Assembly: GCA_028571685.1 (NCBI GenBank)
Contig: CM053146.1
Span: 115,419,431 to 115,483,430, forward strand
DNA: 64,000 nt
Origin: Heterohyrax brucei
Lineage: Eukaryota > Chordata > Mammalia > Hyracoidea > Procaviidae
Direction: 5' to 3'
Shown here in pieces: positions 45,481 to 57,805 of the stretch. The position numbers were made by a program, and so were the translations under genes. The notes beneath the pieces were generated by a model. The model was not told where the DNA came from and did not search any database. It saw only the letters and a program-made list of their open reading frames with translations. Numbering within the stretch: the stretch's first letter is position 1; every line of letters begins with the position of its first letter.

Positions 45481-46363
45481 TTCTGAATATTTCCACGTCT
45501 CTCGTGCCTTCCTGTCTTCTGTTCTTCTGTGATATTAAGCAAAAACCCTCCATTTCCCAAGAACAACCCCCCCTGGGGACTGCAGAACTTTACTCCCAAA
45601 TATATGAGCTTCTTGAAATGTCATCACCCAACTTTGCTGCCTTTGAAGATGGCCCCCTTTCCTTCTCATCCACGTGGCACTGTTAACCTCCAGCCAGGTG
45701 CTGCTGGGAAGGGGAGAGTCAGCTACTCCCCTGTAGCCACCTTGCAAATGGCTGGTGGCAGCTGGGTAAAGCAGCAGCACACTCTGGTGGTGGTGACCAG
45801 GCAGGAGGGACAATGAGCAGAAAAGCATGGAAACAACACAAGAGTCCCATTCAGCATAAAGCACCTTTGTCGAAACTCTGAGGTTGGAGCAAGTGGATTC
45901 TCTGATGCAGATTTTTCCATTTTGTGTATAATGAAATAACAAATAGAATTTGTGGTTTATGCAAAATTAAATGTTTGGAGACTTCTCTTTTTCTTTCCTT
46001 TAAAAAAAAAAAGCTGAAAATCACCCTCCAGGGCCTATTTGTACCCAAAGCTGGAAGTGCTTCCTGCACATCACATGTAACTGTTAGCAGGCTCACTTGT
46101 GGGTCGGCACCACAAAACCACCACTGTTGGTTCCTGGAGCCTGTGCTGCTGGCTGCCTGGGCTGGCCCGGGAGACACCCAGGGAAACGAAGGATTTATGA
46201 GATAAAGATAGAGATGGGCGGTTTGGAGGAGCGGAGGAAGATGGGCCAAAGACGGAGACAGGAAGAGGCAGGGAGACATGTTAAATGTGCAGCTTTCTTG
46301 TTTTTATAATCTCGGGCCATGTAATTGGGGATATTTATGACCGTTTTCTGGAAGATTTTCATT

Positions 46364-46396
46364 GGGAGAGAGAGAGAGCAAGTGTGTGTGTGTGTT
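46364..46396. repeat. (GA)n/(GT)n short microsatellite
   Basis: GAGAGAGAGAGAGC then AAGTGTGTGTGTGTGTT, about 180 bp upstream of exon 2. Confidence 0.85.
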
Positions 46397-46572
46397 GAGG
46401 GGAGCTGAATTATCTCTTCCACTGGATGAGTAAGTAGGTTAGCCTTGTGGACTGCCATAAAAGGTCTGTAAAATAGTTTTCATCGGCCACTGCTTAGAAA
46501 AGACAAACAGGAGAGGAGGGAAGAAAGCTGTAACATATTTCAAGTTCTTAGGCTGTTAGCTTTCTCTTTCAG

Positions 46573-46750
46573 ACTCATCCTGTGGAGGTCGTTTGAATTC
46601 CAAGGATGCTGGCTACATCACCTCCCCGGGCTATCCCCAAGATTATCCCTCTCACCAGAACTGCGAGTGGATTATTTATGCCCCTGAACCCAACCAGAAG
46701 ATCGTCCTCAACTTCAACCCTCACTTCGAAATCGAAAAGCATGACTGCAA
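46573..46750 (+). CDS. NRP2: NRP2 coding exon 2: first part of the a1 CUB domain
   Basis: Joined to exon 1, this 178-nt exon gives residues 25 to 83 plus two bases of codon 84. It opens DSSCGGRLNSKDAGYITSPG, continues through YPQDYPSHQNCEWIIYAPEP, and ends IEKHDC. This is the N-terminal half of a CUB domain: Cys28 and Cys55 are the expected first disulfide pair, and Cys83 pairs with a cysteine in exon 3, beyond this window. The a1 CUB belongs to the a1/a2 module, which takes part in semaphorin binding. The residues after 28 are nearly those of human NRP2 and differ from NRP1, which fixes the paralogue. The acceptor is CTTTCTCTTTCAG|AC and the donor CTGCAA|GTAAGC, leaving phase 2. Confidence 0.95.
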
Positions 46751-46994
46751 GTAAGCCCGATTCCAGTCCCCTGCGGTACCCGTGAGACCGACACTGCCCA
46801 CCTGTCTCCCTCGTACTCCTGCCTGTGTTACCTGGTGATAGCACCCGTTGCCCTAGGACTCTCTAACCGATGCTCCTAGTAGGTTAGAGATTCGTACTGG
46901 TTCTTGATCTCGGTGCTGCACGGGTTAGAGTCTCAGACCTGGTCTTACAGATCTACTTATCAAATTTTGTTCTAATTGCTTTACAAATTGTGCA

Positions 46995-47120
46995 TGCATT
47001 CAGCACTCCCAGCTGACCTTGGAGATTGATGCCATTACTCACCCCATTTTGCAGCTGAAAAAACTGAGACACAGAGAGCAGGAATCACCTGAGGTGATAC
47101 AGCTGGTCTCACATCAGTTC
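46995..47120 (+). repeat. MIR fragment
   Basis: CCATTACTCACCCCATTTTG then CAGCTGAAAAAACTGAGACA and CAGAGAGCAGGAATCACCTG is a MIR core and 3' half. Confidence 0.65.
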
Positions 47121-47280
47121 TGTTTGCTTAGAAATGTGTGACTTAGGAGATACCAAGCGGACGTTAAGATGTTTCTCAGTGCTTTAGAAATCCTGTGTTA
47201 GCACTAAAGCCCCTGAAAGCTAAGGTGGGGAGCAAGCAGCATTGGAATGCCAAGATTACGGGTGCCCTGTGTACTGTTTG

Positions 47281-47480
47281 GGAATCCCCAGGTGGTACAA
47301 ATGATTAACACACTCAGCTGCTGACTAAAGGGTTGGAGGTTTGAGTCTATCTCACAGCCTGATCTACTTGCAGAAACTCAGCCACTGAAAATCACGTGGG
47401 CCATCGTTCTTCTCCGACACACATGGGGTCTCTATGAGTCAGGGCTGACTCAAAGGCAGTGGGATTTGGTTATTGCTTTT
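47281..47480 (+). mobile_element. Afrotherian SINE (long subtype)
   Basis: GGAATCCCCAGGTGGTACAA head, AAACTCAGCCACTGAAAATC middle, and tail GCTGACTCAAAGGCAGTGGG. Confidence 0.88.
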
Positions 47481-48612
47481 GTACTGTCTAATGGGTGTGA
47501 TCTTAGAGTCTCCCCCTGAAACAAAAGGGAGAGCTTTCTATGCAGAAAAGACTGTGCCAGTCATCATGTTCTGTTCCAAACAAGCGCCTAGAGAGTGCTG
47601 CTGCTCCCTTCTGATTAATAAATAGTCCGAGCCTTCCTTGTAAGGTAGTTAGAGTACAGAAAATTCAGACAGGGGGCCCACTGGTGGGAAAGGTGCACAG
47701 CACAGACGGAACTCCTAGCACGTATTTCAGAGCAGGCCTAGGTCTGGCCCTTGGCTTGCTCATAGAGAAACAAGGGCCCTCTTTAACTAATGCCACACTG
47801 CGAGGCTTGGTGAATTGATGCCATTATTATCTTCGTAGGACTACTTTGCACCTACATAATGGTTTTCTTCTAATAAGAGGTAGTCTTTGTTGAAAAGCAG
47901 GAGTTTTTCCCGGATGGATGCCTCACGTGATTAAGAGTCATAAGACACAGTTTCCAGCCCCAGATCTACCCTCTACCCAGTGGGTAACATAGGGTAACTC
48001 ATCAGTTCCTCTTTATCTCAGTGAAATGCACACACTAGATGTGTTTGCCCAACATCTGCAGACTTCTGAGTCCCTTGAGACAGTACTTCTGTTTGAAAAA
48101 CTTTTTTACATAAGGTGTTTTTGCCCTGGTTCCTCTGGCTGGGCTGCAGGGGGTTGGCACACCCTGAAGCCTAATGTACAGAAAGACTGGGCCTGAGCTC
48201 AGAGAAATTTGACTAAGCACCCCTCTGGACTGAGGGCCAAATTCCATTATGCTTATATCAGCAGATCTCCCAGGGAAATTGCTAAGAGGTCATCTTATGC
48301 GTATTCATGGTGGCAGATGGGGAGAAGGTCTAGCTTTGGAAAGGGGAAGGAAAATTTGGGAGCTAATGAGCATGGCTGAAAACATGATGGGAATTAGGCA
48401 AGATTAGAAAAAGCTGCTCCTGCCCTGCTTGAAGGCTGGAAGGTAACCCTTCCCTTCGCAGGCCTCAGCCCCATCATGTCGCTGACAGCAGAAGGAACAG
48501 AGAAGCTGCCTCTTGCTGAAGCTGGAGTAGGAGCAGGGGAAGCAGTGAGTTGCAGATTACTTTCAGATTTACCATCCTTACTAAGTAGCTTTGTGTTTCT
48601 CTCTTTCTAGCA

Positions 48613-48778
48613 TAGAAACTCAGGTCGTGTAGTGGTTAAATGCTACAGCTGCTAACCAAAAAGCTGGCAGTTCAAATCCACCAAGTGTTCCATGGAAACC
48701 CTGTGGGTCATTTCTACTCTGTCCTGTAGGGTCACTGTGAATTGGAATTGACTCGATGGCAGTGGGTTTGGTGTTTCG
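48613..48778 (+). mobile_element. Afrotherian SINE (short subtype)
   Basis: AGAAACTCAGGTCGTGTAGT head, GCTGGCAGTTCAAATCCACC B-box, and tail GACTCGATGGCAGTGGGTTT. Confidence 0.9.
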
Positions 48779-50609
48779 ATTTTAGCCCGTTCCATGCTTC
48801 TGACTTGGACCTCAAAGATCAGGAAGGTCAGAGTAAATCTTTTGAGGATGGGTTCCTTCCTACGCCCTAGTCATCAGGCTCTGGGGTTCAGCCTCTGCTG
48901 CTTAACCTCATCTTCTGTTTCCTCCCCCCCTCTCCTATTCTTGTTCCACCTCTCCTTTCTCTCTTTCTTCTTCATTTTTGCATTTAGAAAAACACATCCG
49001 ATCTCTTCAACTTCTCCCTCCTCATGAGGTATTTTTTCACATTGCTGCCTGGCTATTTACATTCAGAATAAATTGGCTTCCCCCGCCCCCACTTGTTTTA
49101 CTGTCTTGTGAAAGAAGCAATTAATCTAATTGAAGTCCTGGAAATTCTGTCTTGTTCTTACCCTCTTTCTGGCTCCCTCCCTCTGTCTTCTCTGCTCCAT
49201 TTTTGTTCCTCTGGAGCTCCTAGGCTTGGAAAGCACTTACTGAGAAAGGAAATTAGTCTCCCTTCTCCTTACATTTTGGATGCATGTTCCAAATTGGATT
49301 TGGCTTTCCATGCCCCTGGGGTGGATACTTCCCAAAAGAAAGAGGCCTAAACTGTCTTGCTGACAATAGAACACAGCAGGAAGACACTAGCAGAAAGAGG
49401 AAATGAATAAGGAAGTCAGACAAAAAAAGGGCCATTCCAGATGGGGAGGAAGAGCAGTGGTCAGAGTGCCTGCTCCCGTGTTTTCCTCCCTTCTTCCTAG
49501 TGCATAATTAGCTGGGAAGAGGGCCCAGAGAGGAAAAGATTACCTAGGGCGCTGAGCCCTAAACCCTTTCCTCCTTGTACCTTGAAATCTCCATTCCAAA
49601 GGCCGAGGCTGTTGCTAAATAAACCCCAGACAGCCTTTTCCCCTTAACCGCCACTTGTTCAGTTTGTGCCATTCAAGCTAGCTGTCTGGAAAGTTTCGCT
49701 CACAAGCCTCAGCTATGCCTGAGTCAGCGCCGTCTAGGGCTACCATCCCTGGTGAGCTTCCGTTGACTCCTCTCTCGGGCCACTGGTGAAGATCCCAGTG
49801 CCCAGCACCCACAGCCTGCTCTGGCTTCATGTGGCCAGGGGGCAAAAGGGTAGGACTTTCAAGGCTGTCTGGACAGACAGGGAGAAGCCACTTCAGCGCT
49901 AGGGTGGTGACCGAGATGCTGCTGCTTCGGCCGGCAGACAGAGGCCTTTCCCTTGAGTCATCTGCCAGTGGGCTGAATGTTTTGGTTTTAGAAACACACA
50001 AACTTGAGCATTTTTCCACTTCTCAAATGAAAAATACAGTTTTTTTGTTAAATGCTGACTTGTACATGACACACGGCTTGTTCATGAGTCCCCAAGCAGG
50101 TGTGGCGCTCCGGTCCACCCCAGAGGCTCCACCAACTGAAACCAAAGTGAAGAATCTCACTTATTTTAAGAAGTGGTAATTTGCAGGTGGGTACCTTGAA
50201 AAACATATTTTACAAAGTACAAAAACCCATAGGGAGATGTGAAAGAACATCAGGGAAGTGAAAAGCCATCTAAGGAAGCAAACCTAATAATTTTTTGTGT
50301 TATGTTCTGTACAGTATCCATTTACCATATATCAGCGAAGAATGGTGCTCCAAGTGAAATTTCCAGATACTTAAAATGCCCTTTACAGTTTCAAAAGTTC
50401 TTTGTGTGTGTGTACACGATTCCTGATTCATCCTTTGTAAAACATGAGTTGCACTTCCCTTTCTTAAACAAAACCAGCATTAAGGAGAGTTAACTTTTTC
50501 TTGATGATTCAGGCTTCCGATTCTGAACCCCAGTGTCTGTGACAGAGGCCACACTGGGGTTGGGCAGATTTAGATATAAATCTTTTAAGCTGACTGGGCC
50601 TAGTTTCCC

Positions 50610-50740
50610 CAGCTGCCTAGTGTCTTGGGCCTCAGTTTCCTCAGCTTTCTAGCTGTGATGATAATAACTACCCTGCAAGATTGCTGTGCCTTGCTTATGG
50701 TACATATTCAAGCACTTAGCAACTGTGTTATCATTTTTGT
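50610..50740 (-). repeat. MIR, antisense
   Basis: GGGCCTCAGTTTCCTCAGCT, GATGATAATAACTACCCTGC and AAGCACTTAGCAACTGTGTT follow an antisense MIR. Confidence 0.65.
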
Positions 50741-50983
50741 ACTTGGCTTTAGGAGAATTTGGGATTTTCTTTTTTCTAAAATACTTTTGCTATGACTTCC
50801 TATTATCAGTACACTTGCTCCCAGAAACCGCCCTCTTTTGACTGCTTTGACTTTTTTTCTTGTGTTCATCAATTTTGCTTGAGGAAGACTTCCTATCTAT
50901 TGGGAAGTTTGGTTTCTAGGTTCCAAACTTGGCTCCAAGCAAGTATGACTCAAAGCTGCCGTTTTTAGTTTGTTTCAGCCAGC

Positions 50984-51178
50984 CCGAAGTCCTTGGGTGG
51001 TACAAACGTTTTAGTATCCTTGGGTGCTGACTGAACGTTTAGACGGCTGAGTCTACCCAGAGCTGCCTTGGTGAAGCAAGGCCTGGTGATCAGGTTTTGA
51101 GAAATCAGCCATTGAAAACTCCACAGAGCACAGTACTACTCTGATACATGAGGTCGCCATAAATCAACAATAGTGGAT
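50984..51178 (+). mobile_element. Afrotherian SINE (long subtype)
   Basis: GAAGTCCTTGGGTGGTACAA head, AGCAAGGCCTGGTGATCAGG and GAAATCAGCCATTGAAAACT middle, with a decayed tail. Confidence 0.85.
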
Positions 51179-51179
51179 T

Positions 51180-51535
51180 TTCTCCCAAAGGCAGGGACCA
51201 CATGTTTCATTTCTGGGCCTCTAGGGCACCACTCCCAGTGAGTGCTAAGCAGGTGTGTGCAGATGATTGTTTTAGTGATGATTTTACGTTGAAGATAGTA
51301 GGACATAGGTCAGCATAGTATGAACCAGCATTGGAAGGCAGACAGGTCTGTCTTCCCTGTTTGTTCGTATTATGACATTTAACAGTGAGGGCAGGAGAAA
51401 AGGACACAGGTTTATGGAAGCCACTAACTGAGAGGTTAGTGAACCATCAGAGTTCTCTGCCTGGCACATTGTAGATATTTAATAAATATTTCTTGATGAG
51501 GGATTATTTATTAAGTATCTACTATGTGCCAAGTG
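51180..51535 (+). repeat. L2/MIR-type relics
   Basis: GCAGGGACCACATGTTTCAT and, later, CTGCCTGGCACATTGTAGAT then ATTTAATAAATATTTCTTGA follow the 3' end of L2. ATTAAGTATCTACTATGTGC is a MIR 5' segment into which the next SINE inserted. Confidence 0.45.
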
Positions 51536-51702
51536 GAAACCATGGTAGCAATAGTGGGTTAAGTGCTATGTCTGCTAACCAAAAGGTCAGCCGTTCAAAT
51601 CCTCCAGGCTCTCCTTAGAAACTCTATGGGACAGTTCTAGTCTGGCCTCTAAGGTTGCTATGAGTCAGACACAACTCGATGGCAGTGGGTTTGGTTTGGG
51701 TT
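51536..51702 (+). mobile_element. Afrotherian SINE (short subtype)
   Basis: GAAACCATGGTAGCAATAGT head, GTCAGCCGTTCAAATCCTCC B-box, and tail AACTCGATGGCAGTGGGTTT. ATGTGCCAAGTGG before and ATGTACCAAGCAG after look like an aged target duplication. Confidence 0.9.
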
Positions 51703-51715
51703 TATGTACCAAGCA

Positions 51716-51770
51716 GGGGATCCTCATGGTACAGTGATTAAAGTGCTTGGCTGCTAACTGGCCAAGGTCC
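51716..51770 (+). mobile_element. SINE head fragment
   Basis: GGGGATCCTCATGGTACAGT then GATTAAAGTGCTTGGCTGCT keeps only the tRNA-like head. Confidence 0.7.
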
Positions 51771-51904
51771 CACCTTGTTTGTGGCAAGGAAGGGATTTGA
51801 AACACAATTACCCTACTTTTCTGCCTATGCTCTTTCTTTTTATGCTTTATTGTTTCCTCCCATGCCTGGGCACATGATATGAGCATATTATGTGTGCCCA
51901 CAAC

Positions 51905-52085
51905 CTGCATATCCCACTTAGTCTGGGGAGATCAAGGGAGACTCCTTGGAGGAGGTGATGTCTGAGCTGATCCTAAAGAGGTTAGCTGGGCAAAGGGGGA
52001 GTGTGTGTCACAGGTAGTTGAGACACAGAGCAGCCTGTTCAAAGATAAGGGGAAAGAGTTTGATATCTTTGGAAACCACAGTGAG
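51905..52085 (-). repeat. L2-type relic, antisense
   Basis: CTTGGAGGAGGTGATGTCTG then AGCTGATCCTAAAGAGG is the antisense L2 3' segment usually read GAGGAGGTGACATTTGAGCT. Confidence 0.5.
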
Positions 52086-52128
52086 TGAACATGGTTGAAC
52101 TCAATTTCCTTCCATGTGAGTGTTGTCC

Positions 52129-52325
52129 AAGGAGACCTGGTGGTACAGTGATGAAGCACTTGGTGTCCAACTGAAAGGTCAGTGGTTCAAACCCACCAAC
52201 CACTCTACACGAGAAATATGTGACCTTTTCCCTCCATAAAGATTACAGCCTAGGAAACCCTGTGGGTCGGTTCTTCTCTGTCCTTTAGGGTCTCTGTGAG
52301 TCAGAAGCAACCCGAAGGCGATTGA
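52129..52325 (+). mobile_element. Afrotherian SINE (long subtype)
   Basis: GGAGACCTGGTGGTACAGTG head, GTCAGTGGTTCAAACCCACC B-box, CCATAAAGATTACAGCCTAG middle, and a tail of AAGCAACCCGAAGGCGATTG. Confidence 0.9.
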
Positions 52326-53259
52326 TTAATTGATTGGGGGTGGGGAGTGTTGTAAGAATAGAATTAGAAGAGTGGCTTGCCAGTACAAACCTCCTTCCCA
52401 GTGAAGAGATGGTCTGAGCAGTGCTATTTAATGTGTTTCCTGGCTAGGCGACTTCCACTATCTCCTTAGAGAGGGACTGTCTGTGAGCAGGAAGCAGGAC
52501 AGACTAAAGTTATGAGGACTGTCTGCTGTCCCAACCCTGGCCCTGGCCAGGACCTCTGTGTTTCATACCCTATTCTCAGAAACAGTCATTCTAATGCCCC
52601 AAAGTAAGGTTTGGCCTGGAAAAGTCCAGGTAAGGCTTTGGATTAAGCTCCTCTCATCAGTGCACACTCGTGTGTGGAACTTGCCCTGAATAGCAGCTTC
52701 TTTCCTGTGAACAGAGGGCCAGAGGCCAAACTGTGAGATGTCTCTGGAAATCCAACAAAGCAGTGCAGGAGGTATCTGTGGTTCTTGAGGACATTTTGAG
52801 CCCAGGAAGGACCTTCAGGTTGATTACTCAGCGACCTTATGGACCAACTACTGGCAGAACCACTGAAATACACTGATGCCACCAAGGAACTGAGGAGCGG
52901 TCATCCTTTTCGGTATTGCAACAACCCTTCTAAGGACAGAAAGAGATCCACCTCCAGGTGCATGGTGCAATAGACGAAAACAGTTCTGTTGACCAGAGCT
53001 CAGCTGGCAGCTGACCTACACTTACCAACCTTGACCAAGGAACTCCACCCAGCAACTTGGGCTGGCCACATAAGTGGGAAAAAACAACGCACAGATTGTC
53101 CTCCGCCTTCCACCAAGGTTAAAGAGCAGTTAGGACAACGGTTATTTTTGGCTGTTTGTTTTTAAATACAGGCTGCTGCGATCATGATTGTCCAAGTGCA
53201 AGCCTGGCTATGGATGTCCTTTCTTAACAATGCCTTTTATCTTCTGATTGAGGAAATCA

Positions 53260-53425
53260 CTTGAGATTTTATAATACACAAGCCCGCTTTTTCTCTTTCT
53301 CAATCCTGGCACCTTCTCTGAACCCAGAGATCCCACAGGGCCGGCATCTCACCCCATGTAACTCCGTGTAATTCTCCCATCTAATTACACCGTGTGAGAG
53401 TTTGTCAGAAGAAATTCAGTGGAAA
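53260..53425. promoter_or_regulatory. Candidate conserved non-coding element in intron 2
   Basis: Repeat-free sequence with TTTTATAATACACAAGCCCG and a CCCATCTAATTACACC homeodomain-like core. Function is inferred only. Confidence 0.22.
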
Positions 53426-53645
53426 CTCCAGGTATGGAAGGGATGAAGAGCAGATGGGAAATGAACCAAGTAGCAAGATGAAATTTTTCTGAAAAAGGAT
53501 GTGGGTATTCTATAGTTATGAGTCCCATAGGAAAAAAAATTATATTTTTTCCTTTTTAGTGGCAGGGGGACATAAACCTTGGATTAAGAGAGATTCAGTT
53601 CTATTCTTCAACCCAGATAAATCATGAGGAAAAACCAAACAAACA

Positions 53646-53699
53646 ATATCTATATCTATATATATATATATAGTGTGTGTCTGTGTCTGTGTGTCTGTG
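53646..53699. repeat. (TA)n/(TG)n compound microsatellite
   Basis: ATCTATATATATATATATAG passes into TGTGTGTCTGTGTCTGTGTG. Confidence 0.88.
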
Positions 53700-54099
53700 G
53701 TTGTTTTCTGCCCTTTCCTACTAGAAAAAAACTTCCATAATTGTCCTTCATAATGGGGCCAGCTCTCACAACTCATTTCAGTTGATTACAAAGTAGATGG
53801 TTGGATTTCATTTACATAATCAAAATTTTTTTCCTAGAAGGACATTCCCAGAGGAATGTTTAGCTGTGTCAAAATAAAATTTAACTATAAAAAAAGAAGA
53901 AAGATACATAAATTGGGCATGTAGATTTCAGACAGTAGCAAACAGCTATTTATGATGAAGGAAAAGTCACATGGTGTTTTATGCCCTTCCCGCCCCAGCT
54001 TTGTGGCCACGCATCTTGTGATCTCAGTATATTTTTCTGCTGTGCCCCATTGGAGAGACTCTGTAGGTGGATTTTAGGAATTGACAGTGAGACAGAAAT

Positions 54100-54302
54100 A
54101 CCAACTGAAACTCTTTTGCCATAGAATCGACTGCAAATCATAGCAATTTCACGTATGTCAAGAGTAAAACTGTGCTCCGTAGGGTTTCCAGTGGGCGATT
54201 TTTTTAGAAGCAGATTGCCAGGCCTTTTTTCCAAGCTGTTGCTGAGTGGACTTAAGCTGCCTGTCTTCAGTTAGTAGCTGAATGAGTTAACCCTTTGCAG
54301 GA
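54100..54302 (-). mobile_element. Afrotherian SINE (long subtype), antisense, decayed
   Basis: TTTTGCCATAGAATCGACTG tail, AAGCAGATTGCCAGGCCTTT middle, and head AACCCTTTGCAGG. Confidence 0.75.
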
Positions 54303-54639
54303 ATAGGGAGCTTCTGGGCCCTGATAGGAAACACTGTGTGTGAGCAGATACCTTGTGAACTTCACATGTTTATCAAACAAATGAGACTAAAGGGTACAGC
54401 AGCCCAGGGGCAAGGTCTAGAAGCCAAGAGGGGACAGGTAAGGTGGTGATTGGGAACCCAAGGTCAAGAAGGGTGAGTGTTGACAGATCATGGGGCTGGT
54501 AAACAGTGTCACAAAACAATGTATGTACTTACTGTTTAATGAGGAGCTAGTCTGTTAACCCTTTGTCTAAAGTACAATTTAAAAAACAAAAGAAAAGAGA
54601 AGAAAAAGAAGTACTTTCCATGTTTAATTCCCACGACAA

Positions 54640-54745
54640 CATTATGGGACTCTTACACCCAGTTTACAGTTGGGACTACTGAGGTGCCAATAGATCACAC
54701 AGATGGTAATGGTAGGTCTGGGAATTGAAAGCAGGCAGTCAGGTC
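54640..54745 (+). repeat. MIR-like fragment
   Basis: CACCCAGTTTACAGTTGGGA, then TAGATCACACAGATGGTAAT and GGGAATTGAAAGCAGGCAGT, parallels the MIR 3' half. Confidence 0.5.
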
Positions 54746-57182
54746 TTTTAATTATGTTCAGCCTTTCTCCTCCACCATAGCTGCCTCCTGTCTGAGACTC
54801 CTGTCTCATTCTCCCAAAGAGCTGTCATTAGCCATCCAGTGCTTAGATATTTGGGCCCTCTCTGACTTCTTTAGATACTCTTGACAAGCCTTTTCCTTTT
54901 CTCTTTTTCGTTCCTTTCTTTGCCTTTTTCTGCCATGTGGTCACCTCCGGATTCCAGCAGGGCAGTCAAGGAGAGAGAGAGCTGGCTGTGTCTTTAAATA
55001 CAAAGCTAGAAGCCTGACTCTCAGTCAGTAGTTTCTGGCTGCCTCCCTGTCATCCACCTTCCCCCCACTCCTGTCCTCCAACCCTTTCAAAGTCCCTGCC
55101 ATTCCCCCGACCACCTTCACTCTCCATCTGGACTCAGCACAAGTGAGGGCTGGTAATAGAGTGTCAGCGGAAGTAATTGATTTCTCACACAGGGAGAATT
55201 CTCCTGCCTTTAGTGTCAATGGAGCCGAACCTGAGTCTTGGAGGGTGAGCGAGGTGTGCACAGTCCACGGCTGAGCTGTCAGGGTGAGAAGCTAGACACA
55301 GCAGAGAGGGGAGTGAGAGGGAAGACGGCGGAACAAATAATTGTTTTATTGGAAAGGAAAGGAGTAAATAATATTTCAGCCCAGGAACTGGCAGTTCGAA
55401 AGAAATGGTTGAGAGCTAGGTGCAGAGAGAATTGTGATGTCGGTTTTAACCCCGGAGTTTTTCTTTGTCTTGAGGTAGGAGGTTTCCTCTCCAGGCCCCA
55501 CCCCTCCCATTGTCATCATTAAAATAATTACTGTAACAATTACAGTTGATGAGACCTCAGGTTTATAGAGCACCTTTCATCTAAAAGTTCAAAGTGATTT
55601 ATGTGTGTGTCATCCCTCTGAGAGTGGGAGGAGGATAAGAAGTACTGTTATTTTGTTTTTGGTCTTATCTGCTGAGCAACTAAAGCACAAGCAAACAGGG
55701 CATTAGTCTAAGTCAGGGGGCTGGCTACTGGGTTAAAGGTTGGGGTCCTGACTACATCTAGATTCTCTCCTACCCAGGGCACTTAATCCTCTGGGGCTCC
55801 TGCAATTCCTCTCTAGTACTAATGCTTCCTCTCACTGAGAGGGGCTTACTGGCCACTGCTAAATGATGGCCAGCCAGCCACCTACAAGCAAACAGCCTTC
55901 CTATGGCTGTGGAACAAAGAAAGATGCCTCAACGTCTGAGTCACACTGCTCCCATCTTGCCTGGAGACTTCCTGTAACTTGATTCCCTTTCCTGTAAAGC
56001 TGGTGTCCTTTCTATGTATTTCTGCAAAGTCTTGTGAGTCTCTGGCCAAGAACACCCAACATTCATAAACATCTGCTGTTTCCACACCCCGTAAGCTTCC
56101 ACCAGTTCCTTCAGAACCGAAACAGCATTTCTGTGATGGGAAAGGCAACTGCTTTAAAGTACACTGGGTGGACTGGGCTGCTTTTGGACTGGCCATAACC
56201 ATGAAGCCTTCAGAATGCAGCCGTTGAAAGCAAAGGGACAGAGGGGTGGGATGAGAGGTGGAAGCAGTTTCAGCTGACTAGCCACTGAGTAATATCTTCA
56301 GAACCCCTACCCTGGGTGGCAGTAGCCCCTTCCTGCCTGGGACATTAGGGGACACCCATCACTGCTTTTTGCACAGCAGTGACATGTGTGACTCTGGAGC
56401 TAGGAGGATATTTGGACTCTGTAACCTGAAGCTCTGAGTGAATGCAACCCATCAGCCCTCAAGCTGCCACCAACCCTCCAAGTGTCCCCTGCTTGGATTT
56501 CTGCATGGAATGTTTTTCAGACACCTTTTGTTAGGGAGACTGCATGCAAGCAAAAGAGGATAGAAGAATGGTCAGAAGCTGAAGTCTCTGGAAAAACAAA
56601 CAGCCCTTTGCTGATACGGTGACTGATTCCCTGGTGTCCTTACACCTCTGTTCCCAGCAGGCTTCCATGTTTTGGGACAGATGGGAGGTTGTGACTTGCT
56701 CTCACATGGACCCTTCGGGAGTCTGGGTTAGGAAGCACGTGTCAAAGAGGGAACAGTTGACCAGGCAGAGTGAAGGACCGGTGGGGCACAGCCTGGGGGA
56801 GACTTGCTCTGCTTTTCCCTCAGTGGCTACCAGATGCTTTATGCCCTGTCCAGTCAGTGCCGAGAGGCACAGAGGCCTGGTCCCTGTTTGCATTTATGAC
56901 AAGACACAAACTGAGATGTGACAGCTTGATCGACCCAGACAAGTTTAGGATAATCAAGTCCTAAGAGTGTCTGGTGCTGCTAGGATTCATCTTCACACCC
57001 AAGTGCCAGTCTGCTGGGGTCTCCTTTGGGCAACTATTGCTGCCTGCAAGGCAGAAACAAATGGAATAAAAACTGTGCCCTGATCTTACCTTCTTTCTGC
57101 TCTGATGTCATTACAAAATGCCAGCATGGGGCCTTGACGTTCACTGCTGAGGGTTAGGATTTTACAGATGTGTACAGAAGAC

Positions 57183-57388
57183 GGAAGTCCCTTGGTGGTA
57201 CAGTTTGTGCTCAACTATTAAACAAAGGGTCAGCCGCTGGAACCCACCTTCCTACAGCACTGCAGAAGAAAAGCCTGGCGATCTGCTTCCATAAAGATTA
57301 CAACCAGGAAAACCTTATGAGCAGTCCTGCTCTGCAACACACAGGGTCACCGTAACTTGGACGGCAACTCAGTGGCAACGGGTACAGA
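57183..57388 (+). mobile_element. Afrotherian SINE (long subtype)
   Basis: GAAGTCCCTTGGTGGTACAG head, AGAAAAGCCTGGCGATCTGC then TTCCATAAAGATTACAACCA middle, and tail CTCAGTGGCAACGGGT. Confidence 0.9.
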
Positions 57389-57805
57389 ACACACAAGAAG
57401 GACCCAGCAGTCACACTGAAAACAGCCTCCCCAGAGCCTTGAACTTCACGTTGGCCCTTGTTGCCTAGAAAATCTGTCCTCACTTATGCAGTTGCGTTCT
57501 ATACAAGCCTACCTCCAGAGTATTTGCTCACCCAGAAGCTGATGAGTCTCAGGAGTGAGACTTGTAAGGAGCCAGGTCAGCCACCAAGGAACAAGAGGGA
57601 TTCAACCAGAGGGTCAGAGGAGATACGGTAGAATCTTTGATGTGTACCCTTAATTCTCCGGCAGCTTACCTTGGTAAGACTCCTCAGACACCCTGCCTGG
57701 AGCAGTCTCCTCCCTTACGGTGAGAGGCCTTCTTGGCAGGCAGCTCCTCAAGGAGCAATACGTTCAGCGAGGCCCTCACCATCACCCTCACCTGCAGAAA
57801 GACAA

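Larger units (their letters stand above)
30366..46572 (+). other. NRP2: NRP2 intron 1 (16.2 kb)
   Basis: It begins GTAAGC and ends CTTTCTCTTTCAG, both canonical. The first 8 kb has almost no SINEs and includes a GC-rich tract at 31.9-34.1 kb. From 38.6 kb it holds SINEs, an RTE fragment and one palindromic hAT-like element. No further NRP2 coding exon is seen in it. Confidence 0.88.
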
